Shown piece by piece: positions 6,201 through 10,403 of a DNA stretch of 10,403 bases. The notes under the pieces were generated by a model. That model ran no database searches. It was not told where the DNA came from and saw only the letters and a list, made by a program, of their open reading frames with translations. Position numbers and translations under genes: made by a program. This DNA is from Gemmatimonadota bacterium. Lineage in GTDB: Bacteria > Gemmatimonadota > Gemmatimonadetes > Gemmatimonadales > Gemmatimonadaceae. The stretch lies in the NCBI GenBank assembly GCA_029884515.1, contig JAOUHR010000039.1, forward strand, positions 1 to 10,403, written 5' to 3'. Each line of letters begins with the position of its first letter. Position 1 is the first letter of the stretch.

Positions 6201-8997
6201 CGGCCCGGCCGCGCGCCGCCTCGAGGTGCGCCTGCCGATGACGACGCTCCCGGCCGACGGCCTCACGCAGGTGCCCGTCGCGGTGCGGATGGTGGACGCG
6301 ATGGGCAACCCGATCTCGTGGTCCGGCATCGCCACGCTCGAGACGAGTCTCGGCCGGTGGGCGATGGCCGACCTCGATCTCACCGAGCCGGGTACCCAGG
6401 CGCAACTGGTGGCGGGCATCGGCCGGTTCGCGCTGGTGGCGCCCGGCGAGGCGGGCGCTGGCGAGGTGCGCGTGACGGCCGACGGCCTGAGCACCACGAC
6501 GCCGGCCTACTTCGTGCCCGCGCCGCGCCCGCTGCTCGCGAACGGCGTGGTGCAAGGGCGGATCAACCTCCGCTCGCTGAGCGCCGACGCGCTCTCCCCG
6601 GCGCGCGACGAGGACGGCTTCGAGGCCGTGCTCCGCGACGTCGCCGTGGGCGGCGATGGCAGCGGACTGCAGGCCGGCGCGCGCAGTGCGCTCTACCTGC
6701 GCGGCAAGGTGCGCGGCGACTACCTGCTCACGCTCGCCTTCGACACCGAACGTGACCCCGACGCCCGCCTGATGCGGGACATCCAGCCGGACGAGTTCTA
6801 CCCGGTGTACGGCGACGCCTCGGTGCGCGAGTTCGACGCGCGCTCCGCCGGCCGGCTCTACGTGCGCATCGACCGCCAGCAGTCGTTCCTGATGATCGGC
6901 GACTTCACCACGCCGGTCGCACAGGAGACGCGGACGCTCGCGGCCTACAGCCGCGCGCTGACGGGTGCCCGGCAGCACCTCGAGGGTGCACGCGGCACGC
7001 TCGACGCCTTCGCGAGCCAGGGACGCCTGAGCCAGGTGGTGGACGAGATCCCCGGGCAGGGCATCTCCGGCCCGTACACCCTCAGCCGGACCGATGGCCG
7101 GATGAACACCGAGCGCGTGGAGATCCTTACGCGCGACCGGAACCAGCCGCGCCTCATCGTGAAGGCCGAGCCGCAGGCGCGTTTCACGGACTACTCGATC
7201 GAGCCCTTCACGGGCCGCATCCTCTTCCGCCGGCCGGTGCCGAGCCTGGATGCGCAGCTCAACCCGATCTCCATCCGCGTGATCTACGAGGTGGAGCAGG
7301 GCGGGGACGCGTACTGGATGGCCGGCATCACGGGGCAGACGCGCCTCACCGGGCGCGCCGAGGTCGGCGCGACCGTCGTGCGTGATGCCAATCCGATGGC
7401 CGATCGCACGCTGCTCGGTGTGAATGCCACGGTGCGGGTCAGGGAGAACACGTACCTCCTCGGCGAGATGGCGCGCACGGACGGCGACAGCCTGGATGCC
7501 GGCGTGGCGGGCCGCGTGGAGCTGCGGCACCAGTCGGCGCGGGTCGACTTCCGCGCCTTCTACGCGCAGTCCGACAGCGCCTTCAGCAACCCGTCCTCCA
7601 CCTTCGGGAGCGGCCGCGGCGAGGCGGGGCTCCGCACCTCGCTGCGGCTCGCGCCCACCACGCGCCTGCTCGCCGAGGCGTTGCGCACGCAGGATCGCAT
7701 CACCGGCGGGCAGCGCGACGGCGCCTCCATCGGGGTGGAGCGGTCCTTCGGCGCGCGCGCCCGCGCCGAGCTCGGGTATCGGTATGCGAACGAGACGGCG
7801 ACGCCTGCCTCGCCACTCACCGGGACGCCGGGCGCCACGCCCAATGAGACGAGCGCCCTGCGTGCGCGCCTCACGGCCGACCTGCTCGACCAGCGCCGCG
7901 CCTCGGTGTACGGCGAGTTCGAGCAGGACATCCGGACCAGCGACCAGCAGCGGGCCGCGCTCGGCGCCGACGTCCGCGTCGGCAAGCGCACGCGGCTCTA
8001 CGCGCGCCACGAGCTCCTCTCCTCGTTCGCCGGTCCGTACGCGCTCAACGGCGCGCAGCAGACGGGGAACACGGTACTCGGGCTCGACGCCGACTATCTC
8101 GCGGGCCAGCAGGTGTTCAGCGAGTACCGCGTCCGTGACGCGTTCGCCGGCCGCGATGCCGAGGCGGCGCTCGGCCTGCGCAACCGCTGGACGCTCGGCC
8201 GCGGGATGGTGGCGAACACCTCGTTCGAGCGCGTGGAGCGCGTGCGCGGCAGCGGGCCGGAGGCCACCGCGGTCACCGGCGCGTTCGAGTACACGCGGAA
8301 TCCGCTCTGGCGCGGCACGGCCCGCCTCGAGTACCGCGACGCCACCGGTGGCGACAGCTGGCTGGGCACGCTCGGCTACGCGCGGAAGATCAGCCGAGAC
8401 ATCACGCTGCTGGGTCGCTCGCTCTACAGTGAGGTGGGTGGCACGGAGACGCGGGCCAAGGCGCAGTTCGGCGTCGCCCTGCGGCAGACGGACACCGACA
8501 CCTGGAACGCGCTCGCGCGCTACGAGTTCCGCTACGAGGACCTGCACCCCGCCGGCTTGCCGACGGCGCTCACGCGCGCGCACATCCTCTCGGCGCACCT
8601 GAACGTGCGCCTCCGTCCCGATTTCGTGCTCTCCGGCCAGTATGCCGCCAGGCTCGCCACCAGCGGCACCGATGGCGTCGAGACGCGCCCGACGGCGCAG
8701 CTGCTCGGCCTGCGCGGGCTCCTCGACATCGGCGAGAAGTGGGACGCGGGGCTCATCACGCGGATCCTCGCGAACGGTGACCTCTCGAGCCGCGAGTTCG
8801 GCCTCGGTGCCGAGATCGGCCGCCGCATGGCGCGCAACCTGCGCCTCGCGCTGGGCACGAACTTCATGGGATTCCGCGACGACGGGCTCGCCGGCGTCGC
8901 GTCCACGGTGCGCGGCTTCTACATCGATCTCGGGTGGAAGTTCGGCGAGGAGATCTTCGGCACGCAGCCCAACCCGGCGCCGGCGGTGAAGCCGTGA
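1..8997 (+). CDS. Giant DUF11-repeat surface protein with C-terminal outer-membrane beta-barrel (5' partial)
   Basis: The frame is open from base 1 and ends at TGA 8995-8997, giving 2998 residues with the N-terminus (signal peptide and any further repeats) outside the window. It carries one partial and 14 complete DUF11-type beta-sandwich repeats of 119-128 residues, then a SdrD_B-like domain, a Gly-rich hinge, an Ig-like domain related to invasin Big_1, and about 800 residues of alternating polar and hydrophobic beta strands ending in RGFYIDLGWKF. From family knowledge, DUF11 repeats are extracellular spacers in surface proteins, and the C-terminus has the look of an outer-membrane barrel. 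I infer a self-anchored surface stalk or adhesin. Ligand, and whether the repeats face outside or the periplasm, cannot be read from sequence. No TonB box or plug domain is visible, so a TonB-dependent receptor is less likely. A GTG at 127 falls inside a repeat and is not the start. The downstream OmpA-family gene overlaps its stop codon. Confidence 0.9.
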   Translation, partial: TGVTWTCAASAGSVCPASGSGDINATIDLPSGGTATFTATGTVTGTGTLNNTATVTAPSGVNDPPANNSATDNNTVITPTADLSITKSNGAASVVPGLPVTYAITVGNAGPSAVTGATVTDVFPAVLTGVTWTCTASGGSSCPASGSGNINASVNLLNGGTLTFLATGTVASGATGTISNTATAAAPLGLNDPAGNNSATDADPLVPSADVSVSKSGPATVTPGTTVTYTVVVTNTGPSDAVSVSVADPTPAGLLFVSNAGDCTGAYPCALGTLTPGATRTITTVFSVPPGYTTPDPIVNTATAASPTADPAAGNNTAMASTSVGSPIADLSITKTDGSAVAVPGASITYTITASNAGPSAANGATVADVFPPEITGVTWTCSASAGSSCPASGSGDLAVTVNLASGGSVVFLATGTISPAATGTLVNAATVTPPPGVSDPTSANNTDVNTLVPSADVSVTKTGPATIVPGTNVVYTITVSNAGPSNAASVSVSDPTPAGLAFLSNAGDCTSTFPCALGTVPPGATRTITTTYAVPSTYAGADPVVNTATVSSPTSDPQPSNNSAAASAPVGRTADLAITKTDGVTSVNQGGAVTYTLVVTNAGPSAVTGATVTDAFPAQLSAVAWTCVASAGSACPASGSGDLNTSVDLLSGGTLTFTATATVLGTGTLSNTATVTAPAGVTDAPGNNSATDNNTVITASADLSITKTDGVTAVTQGGTVTYTIVAGNAGPSAVTGATVTDNFPAQLSGVTWTCTASAGSVCPASGSGDLNATVDLLIGGTATFVATATVAGTGTISNTATITAPGGTNDPAGNNSATDNNTVITPTADLAITKTDGVTAVNQGGALTWTIVASNAGPSAVTGAAVTDNFPAQVSGVTWTCAASAGSVCPASGSGNLNATVDLLSGGTATFTATGTVSAGSGTISNTATVTAPVGVNDPAGNNSATDNNTVIAATADLSITKTDGVVTVNQGGTVTYTIVASNGGPSAVTGATVTDLFPAGLAGVTWTCAATAGSACPASGSGDLNATVDLLAGGAATFTATATVIGTGTLNNTATITAPVGINDPAGNNSATDNNTVITATADLAITKTDGVTAVNQGGTVTYTIVASNAGPNAVTGATVVDNLPAQLTGVTWACAAAGGAACPASGSGNLNVTVDLPVGGTTTFTVTATVSGTGTLSNTATITAPGGVTDAPGNNSATDNNTVITPTADLSITKTDGVAAVSDGGTVTYTIVARNAGPSAVTGATVTDVFPAQLSGVTWTCAASAGAICPASGSGNINATVDLPSGGTATFTASATVSGSGTITNTATVTAPAGVNDPAGNNSATDNTTISPAADLSITKTDGVATTNVGSTLTYTIVASNAGPSAVTGATVTDNLPAQLTGATWTCAAAGGAACPASGSGNIAASVNLPVGGSVTFTLTATVAAGGTISNTATIAPPAGASDPVPGNNSATDATTANAPDLAIAKTHAGNLTVGVNGTYTLTATNAGTAPTIGAITVTDTLPAGLGFVSGTGTGWTCSASGAVVTCVNPGPFAPAAASPITLTVSVGAAAAPSVSNRAWVATAGDGNAANDSAIDVATVISPVDVAIAKDPVGVFRVGGTGEYLLTISNVGTVSTTGPLTIIDTLPAGLTYQSFTGTGWSCAAAGAVVTCTAPTLLAPGTSAAVTLTVDVGPAALPSVTNTASVSTAGDLLATGNNVVSTSPVLVIDASLTVEKSADRSVAELTDVIDYRVVVRASGTTAITDAVVDDDLPSGFTYVNGTARVDGIPIADPVGTPGPRLRFTVGTVPLGGSVTLSYRVVVGAGAQRGDGTNRAQASSALAAAVSNLTAVKVRVEGGVFTDRGMIVGKVYLECECDSTRAARGVTQAAHEVGIPGVRVLLEDGTAVITDVEGKYSFYGVSPRRHVVRVDRATLPAGSRLLETGARNAGDPVSRFVDLTRGELHVAEFAVLRTDELLALVRARRNQGEVYGLVRDTTDTVGVFMGAGGVAGGGGVSGGGASGVFVPTGGAVAGGDTPRGIAPAVPGVYRPLLSAPQPLGSNTGLAPSLLATDGSASAAGARVGTGGPAARRLEVRLPMTTLPADGLTQVPVAVRMVDAMGNPISWSGIATLETSLGRWAMADLDLTEPGTQAQLVAGIGRFALVAPGEAGAGEVRVTADGLSTTTPAYFVPAPRPLLANGVVQGRINLRSLSADALSPARDEDGFEAVLRDVAVGGDGSGLQAGARSALYLRGKVRGDYLLTLAFDTERDPDARLMRDIQPDEFYPVYGDASVREFDARSAGRLYVRIDRQQSFLMIGDFTTPVAQETRTLAAYSRALTGARQHLEGARGTLDAFASQGRLSQVVDEIPGQGISGPYTLSRTDGRMNTERVEILTRDRNQPRLIVKAEPQARFTDYSIEPFTGRILFRRPVPSLDAQLNPISIRVIYEVEQGGDAYWMAGITGQTRLTGRAEVGATVVRDANPMADRTLLGVNATVRVRENTYLLGEMARTDGDSLDAGVAGRVELRHQSARVDFRAFYAQSDSAFSNPSSTFGSGRGEAGLRTSLRLAPTTRLLAEALRTQDRITGGQRDGASIGVERSFGARARAELGYRYANETATPASPLTGTPGATPNETSALRARLTADLLDQRRASVYGEFEQDIRTSDQQRAALGADVRVGKRTRLYARHELLSSFAGPYALNGAQQTGNTVLGLDADYLAGQQVFSEYRVRDAFAGRDAEAALGLRNRWTLGRGMVANTSFERVERVRGSGPEATAVTGAFEYTRNPLWRGTARLEYRDATGGDSWLGTLGYARKISRDITLLGRSLYSEVGGTETRAKAQFGVALRQTDTDTWNALARYEFRYEDLHPAGLPTALTRAHILSAHLNVRLRPDFVLSGQYAARLATSGTDGVETRPTAQLLGLRGLLDIGEKWDAGLITRILANGDLSSREFGLGAEIGRRMARNLRLALGTNFMGFRDDGLAGVASTVRGFYIDLGWKFGEEIFGTQPNPAPAVKP
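241..1722 (+). repeat. Two A-B DUF11 repeat pairs (units 1-4)
   Basis: Four repeats begin at 241, 625, 985 and 1366, each with an AD[LV]S[IV][ST]K motif. Units 1 and 3 are A type: 128 and 127 residues, with WTC and CPASGSG seven residues apart. Units 2 and 4 are B type: 120 and 119 residues, starting ADVSV and SGPAT or TGPAT, with a short C-x5-C (DCTGAYPC, DCTSTFPC) followed by ALGT and PGATRTITT. The alternation A-B-A-B shows that this stretch arose by duplication of a two-domain block of about 740 bases, not of single domains. Confidence 0.85.
2906..2953 (+). repeat. 48-base perfect direct repeat, copy 1
   Basis: These 48 bases recur without mismatch at 3287-3334, exactly 381 bases (127 codons, one DUF11 unit) downstream. 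They encode the stretch from VNQGGTV through YTIVASN. The flanking bases differ (A/G before, G/C after). It lies within the A-type array, units 8 and 9. Confidence 0.85.
3287..3334 (+). repeat. 48-base perfect direct repeat, copy 2
   Basis: Second copy of the 48-base identical tract found at 2906-2953, in the same position of the next DUF11 unit. Identity at synonymous third positions means recent duplication or gene conversion and not only protein-level constraint. Confidence 0.85.
4387..5133 (+). repeat. Two C-type DUF11 repeats (units 12-13)
   Basis: Units begin at 4387 (PDLAIAKTHAG) and 4759 (VDVAIAKDPVG), 124 and 125 residues long. They share a different core: DTLPAGL, then GTGW[TS]C and a C-x8-C pair ending VVTC, and an exit around AGD. 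They diverge from the A and B units but resemble each other, so they form a third subfamily between the uniform array and the membrane-proximal part. Confidence 0.8.
5134..5538 (+). repeat. Divergent last DUF11-like repeat without cysteine (unit 14)
   Basis: The unit starts ASLTVEKSADRSVAELTD and continues YRVVV, DDDLPSGFTYV and a GGSVTLSYRVVV strand, the same order of landmarks as DUF11 domains elsewhere. It has no cysteine pair, and its exit runs into VKVRVEGGVFTDRG and not the Asn-rich linker. As the repeat closest to the barrel half, it probably adapts the stalk to the next domain; that role is inferred from position only. Confidence 0.7.
5539..5865 (+). other. SdrD_B / carboxypeptidase-regulatory-like domain with C-x-C motif
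   Basis: This part of the giant protein reads GMIVGKVYLECECD, then GIPGVRVLLEDGTAVITD, VEGKYSFYGVSPRRHVVRVD and LP. The pattern G-x-V-x-x-D/E, GIPGV-x-V-x-L-x-DG, T-D-x-x-G-x-Y-x-F is the usual core of SdrD_B and carboxypeptidase-regulatory-like beta-sandwiches, often seen after DUF11 arrays. The two cysteines (codons 5566 and 5572) are one residue apart, unlike the spaced pairs of the repeats, and could bind a metal or pair with a partner. The domain fold is fairly sure; any special function is not. Confidence 0.75.
5941..6219 (+). other. Gly-rich low-complexity hinge
   Basis: After a short charged stretch (RARRNQGEVYGLV), the giant protein becomes a low-complexity segment rich in Gly, Ala, Ser and Val, with runs such as GAGGVAGGGGVSGGGASG, then a Pro-containing stretch and GTGGPAARR. 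There is no recognisable fold. It sits between the stalk domains and the Ig-like and barrel part, so a flexible hinge, a linker threaded through the barrel, or a processing site are all possible. Confidence 0.65.
6220..6519 (+). other. Ig-like domain related to invasin Big_1
   Basis: The segment starts LEVRLPMTTLPADGLTQVPV and continues VRMVDAMGNPI, TLETSLGRW, a GIGRFALVAPGEAG strand and VRVTADGL. The order P-A-D-G, V-x-V-x-D-x-x-G-N-P, then a T-x-x-x-G-x-x strand is the pattern of bacterial Ig-like (Big_1, intimin/invasin) domains. In intimin and invasin such domains lie next to a beta-barrel, as here, but on the opposite side: those proteins carry the barrel at the N-terminus. Confidence 0.65.
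6541..7320 (+). other. Barrel entry region with conserved-looking IQPDEFYPVYGD signature
   Basis: This region begins NGVVQGRINLRSLS and holds DEDGFEAVLRD (from 6607), the strand-like LYLRGKVRGDYLLTLAFDTERD, IQPDEFYPVYGD at 6781-6816, LYVRIDRQ-SFLMIGDF, and then DYSIEPFTGRILFRRPVP at 7189-7242. I recall similar DY-x-I-x-x-x-x-GRI-x-F and PVYGD blocks from large outer-membrane proteins of several Gram-negative phyla, but I cannot name the family. These aromatic-rich blocks are less regular than the later barrel and may form its plug, rim or first strands. Confidence 0.55.
7351..8943 (+). other. C-terminal outer-membrane beta-barrel region
   Basis: By eye about 30 segments of 9-14 residues alternate hydrophobic and polar residues and are joined by short turns or charged loops. 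Examples are TLLGVNATVRVR, ARVDFRAFYAQS, ARAELGYRYANE, NALARYEFRYED and LRLALGTNFMGFRD. The last strand, RGFYIDLGWKF (8911-8943), ends in Phe in the way BAM-recognised outer-membrane strands do. The strand count is an estimate from pattern only and may include periplasmic beta structure. A 17-residue tail follows the terminal Phe. Confidence 0.7.
8944..8994 (+). other. Post-barrel C-terminal tail
   Basis: After the presumed final strand come 17 more residues, GEEIFGTQPNPAPAVKP. Most outer-membrane barrels end at the last strand, so this Pro-rich tail should lie in the periplasm if the barrel assignment is right, where it could contact the coupled OmpA-family partner. Confidence 0.55.
8985..8989 (+). 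promoter_or_regulatory. Possible ribosome binding site of the downstream gene, within a 4-base gene overlap
   Basis: GGTGA matches the 3' half of the Shine-Dalgarno consensus and lies four bases before GTG 8994. The start GTG and the upstream stop TGA share the sequence GTGA at 8994-8997, the classic arrangement for translational coupling. The match is short, so the site is only suggestive. It favours GTG 8994 over the later in-frame starts GTG 9006 and ATG 9021, which lack a better site. Confidence 0.4.
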
Positions 8998-9068
8998 TAC
9001 GGGCCGTGCGCGCGCTGTCCATGAGGGTCGCCGGGTCGGCGATGCTCGTGCTCGGCCTGGCGCAGTGC
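8994..9068 (+). other. Signal peptide with imperfect lipobox
   Basis: The N-terminus MIRAVRALSMRVAGSAMLVLGLAQC has a basic n-region and a hydrophobic core ending in LAQC, with Cys25 encoded at 9066-9068. Lipoprotein signals normally have Gly, Ala or Ser before the Cys; here it is Gln. Either it is a non-standard lipoprotein, or signal peptidase I cuts nearby (for example around AKAPAPG). Export itself is well supported. Confidence 0.6.
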
Positions 9069-10403
9069 GCCAAGGCCCCGGCCCCCGGCACGCTCACGCC
9101 CACCGCAGGCCGCATCACTGACGAGGCGATCTCACGTGACATGGCGCTCATGCGCGCCTGGGCCGCCCGGATCGCGCGCGTGGAGAGCGAGGGCGCGCCC
9201 TCGCCCGCGCGGGCCTACCGCGCGAGCAAGGCGCGCGCCTGGCTTTCCTTCGCGTCGGACGAGTACCAGGACAACGATCGCGGCGGGATCGTGGACGACG
9301 CCTTCGCAGCGGCGACGGCCAGCATCGCGAGTCTCGAGCGCGGGAGTGTGACCGAGGGGGAGGTGCCCCTGCCGCGGCAGGTGAAGCGCGTGCATCCGGA
9401 ACTGTGGGACGCGGTGACCCGCTTCAAGGCACACCCACGCTTCGACCTCGTCGCCGCCGACGTTGCGCTGCTCGAGGTGACGCTCGTGCGCGCGGGCCAC
9501 GCCGGCGCGCCGGGCGCGGCCTGCAGCGCGGCACCGTTCCAGGCCAAGGCCGATTCGCTGGCGAAGCACATCGAGTACGTGCTCCGCTCCGCTCCACCTC
9601 CGGTGGTCACGCCACCCGTCGTCACGCCGCCCGTGCCGGCGCCCGTCATCCCTGCGCCCGCCGACCGCGACCGCGACGGTGTGCCGGACCAGTTCGACTG
9701 CTGCCCGAACACGCCGGTCGGCGAAGCGGTGGATGCGAATGGTTGTGAGCGCCTGCCGGCGGAGAACGTGCCGCTGATCCTCGACGGCCTGACCTTCGAC
9801 ACCGACAAGTCCGTGATCAAGCCGGAGTCGCGTGCGCGGCTCGACCGCGTGGCGAGCGTGCTCGTGGCGCGCTCGGACATCCTGGTCGAGATCTCGGGCC
9901 ACACCGACGCGGTCGCCAGCGACGCCTACAACCTGCGGCTCTCGGCGGCCCGGGCCGCGGCGGTGCGGGCGTACCTGATCTCGCGAGGTGTCGCGGCGGC
10001 GCGCATCACGAGCGTGGGGGAGGGGGAGACCCGGCCGATCGACGACAATGCGACGGTCGAAGGCCGGGCGCGGAACCGGCGTGTCGAACTCGTCTGGCAC
10101 CGGCCCGAGCGCACGGCGCCAGGCGAGCCTGGCTGCAAGGTGCCCGCCGACACGCTTGCGCCCATCTCGCCCCTCGCTCCGATCATGCCCCCCGCCGAGT
10201 CGGCGACGCCGCTCGTGCTCATGGGCGTGAACTTCGCCTTCGGTTCCTCGCGCCTCACAGCGGACTCGCGGGAAACGCTCGACCGTGTTGCGGCGGGGCT
10301 GCAGCTCAATCCCGGCGTCGCCGTGGTGATTGCCGGGCACACGGACTCGATCGGGATCGCGGCCGCGAATCGCGAGCTCTCGCTCGCCCGGGCGAGCGAG
10401 AGC
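8994..10403 (+). CDS. Exported protein with tandem OmpA-like peptidoglycan-binding domains (3' partial)
   Basis: The frame runs 470 codons from GTG 8994 to the last base without a stop, so the C-terminus is missing. Residues 1-25 form a signal sequence: Arg at 3, 6 and 11, hydrophobic MLVLGLA, then Cys25. Residues about 35-198 look mostly helical (ARAYRASKARAWLSFASDEYQDND, a pattern I associate with OmpA-family proteins but cannot name). Residues 200-222 are a Pro/Val linker and 224-252 an Asp-rich TSP3-like segment. An OmpA-like domain follows at about 258-370 with Asp305 and Arg320, then a 35-residue linker and a second OmpA-like domain from about 405 with Asp451 and Arg466. The Asp and Arg 15 residues apart match the diaminopimelate-binding pair of A. 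baumannii OmpA (D271/R286). The role inferred is to tether a periplasmic or outer-membrane complex to peptidoglycan, probably together with the upstream barrel protein. ATG 9021 is an alternative start that keeps the signal. Confidence 0.85.
   Translation, partial: MIRAVRALSMRVAGSAMLVLGLAQCAKAPAPGTLTPTAGRITDEAISRDMALMRAWAARIARVESEGAPSPARAYRASKARAWLSFASDEYQDNDRGGIVDDAFAAATASIASLERGSVTEGEVPLPRQVKRVHPELWDAVTRFKAHPRFDLVAADVALLEVTLVRAGHAGAPGAACSAAPFQAKADSLAKHIEYVLRSAPPPVVTPPVVTPPVPAPVIPAPADRDRDGVPDQFDCCPNTPVGEAVDANGCERLPAENVPLILDGLTFDTDKSVIKPESRARLDRVASVLVARSDILVEISGHTDAVASDAYNLRLSAARAAAVRAYLISRGVAAARITSVGEGETRPIDDNATVEGRARNRRVELVWHRPERTAPGEPGCKVPADTLAPISPLAPIMPPAESATPLVLMGVNFAFGSSRLTADSRETLDRVAAGLQLNPGVAVVIAGHTDSIGIAAANRELSLARASES
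9588..9659 (+). other. Pro/Val-rich linker with 15-base tandem repeat
   Basis: The linker reads SAPPPVVTPPVVTPPVPAPVIPAP and separates the helical domain from the TSP3-like and OmpA-like part. At 9603-9632 the DNA holds two near-identical 15-base copies encoding VVTPP. Such linkers usually act as extended spacers across the periplasm. Confidence 0.75.
9663..9749 (+). other. TSP3-like Asp-rich calcium-binding segment
   Basis: DRDRDGVPDQFDCCPNTPVG and then DANGCE fit the D-x-D-x-DG-V-P-D-x-x-D-x-C-P-x-T-P pattern of thrombospondin type 3-like repeats, common just before OmpA domains in Gram-negative porin-like proteins. The three Asp and the Asp-Gly turn could bind calcium. The usual single Cys before Pro is doubled to Cys-Cys (residues 236-237), with a partner Cys at 251. 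Confidence 0.75.
9765..10103 (+). other. OmpA-like peptidoglycan-binding domain 1
   Basis: The domain shows LTFDTDKSVIKPESRARLD, VEISGHTDAVASDAYN-LRLSAARAAAVRAYL, then ITSVGEGETRP and GRARNRRVEL. Asp305 (9906-9908) and Arg320 (9951-9953) are the expected diaminopimelate ligands. The Gly usually found three residues after that Asp (HTD-x-x-G) is Ala here, a minor change in the loop. Confidence 0.85.
10206..10403 (+). other. OmpA-like peptidoglycan-binding domain 2 (3' partial)
   Basis: A second domain begins TPLVLMGVNFAFGSSRLTADS and includes VVIAGHTDSIGIAAANREL-SLARASES before the window ends. Asp451 (10344-10346) and Arg466 (10389-10391) are again 15 residues apart, and the Gly of HTD-x-x-G is present. 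The C-terminal half with the NRRVE motif lies beyond the edge. Confidence 0.8.

Noticed and set aside
2764..8598. Minus-strand open frame of 1944 codons
   Set aside because: It is antisense to the giant gene. In DNA this rich in G/C at third positions, opposite frames rarely meet a stop. Its translation is Arg/Ala/Gly/His-rich with no domain, and the repeats simply extend it.
6541..8997. TonB-dependent receptor
   Set aside because: No TonB box or plug-domain motifs were seen before the barrel, and the preceding domains are surface-stalk types. A structure model would settle it.
9132..10340. Minus-strand open frame of 402 codons opposite the OmpA-family gene
   Set aside because: The plus strand carries two OmpA-like domains with binding residues over the same bases. 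The antisense translation is Arg-rich without motifs.

Overview
The window is one block of high-GC DNA (roughly 70% by eye, codon third positions almost all G or C). It comes from a Gram-negative bacterium: both genes encode envelope proteins, one with an outer-membrane beta-barrel and one with peptidoglycan-binding OmpA-like domains. The style, a giant DUF11 protein next to an OmpA-family protein in very GC-rich DNA, would fit Gemmatimonadota or a similar soil or water phylum. That placement is a weak inference, since no marker gene is present.

Bases 1-8997 are a single plus-strand reading frame with no internal stop, and it is already open at base 1, so the true start lies upstream. In order, the 2998 visible residues hold: the end of a DUF11 repeat (1-240); two A-B repeat pairs (241-1722); seven A-type DUF11 repeats in a row (1723-4386); two C-type repeats (4387-5133); a divergent last repeat without cysteine (5134-5538); a SdrD_B/carboxypeptidase-regulatory-like domain with a C-x-C motif (5539-5865); a Gly-rich hinge (5941-6219); an invasin-like Ig domain (6220-6519); and a long C-terminal region (6541-8943) that reads as an outer-membrane beta-barrel, followed by a 17-residue tail.

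The stop codon of the giant gene overlaps by four bases (GTGA) the start of a second gene, 8994-10403, which runs off the end of the window. It encodes an exported, possibly lipid-anchored protein with a helical N-terminal domain, a Pro-rich linker, a TSP3-like Asp-rich segment, and two OmpA-like peptidoglycan-binding domains in tandem. The second OmpA-like domain is cut by the window edge.

The two genes look translationally coupled. The simplest model is a surface stalk on its own barrel, produced with a periplasmic partner that ties the barrel complex to peptidoglycan. No RNA gene, mobile element, CRISPR array, terminator or intergenic gap is visible. The long open frames on the minus strand and in other plus frames are by-products of GC-rich repeats.
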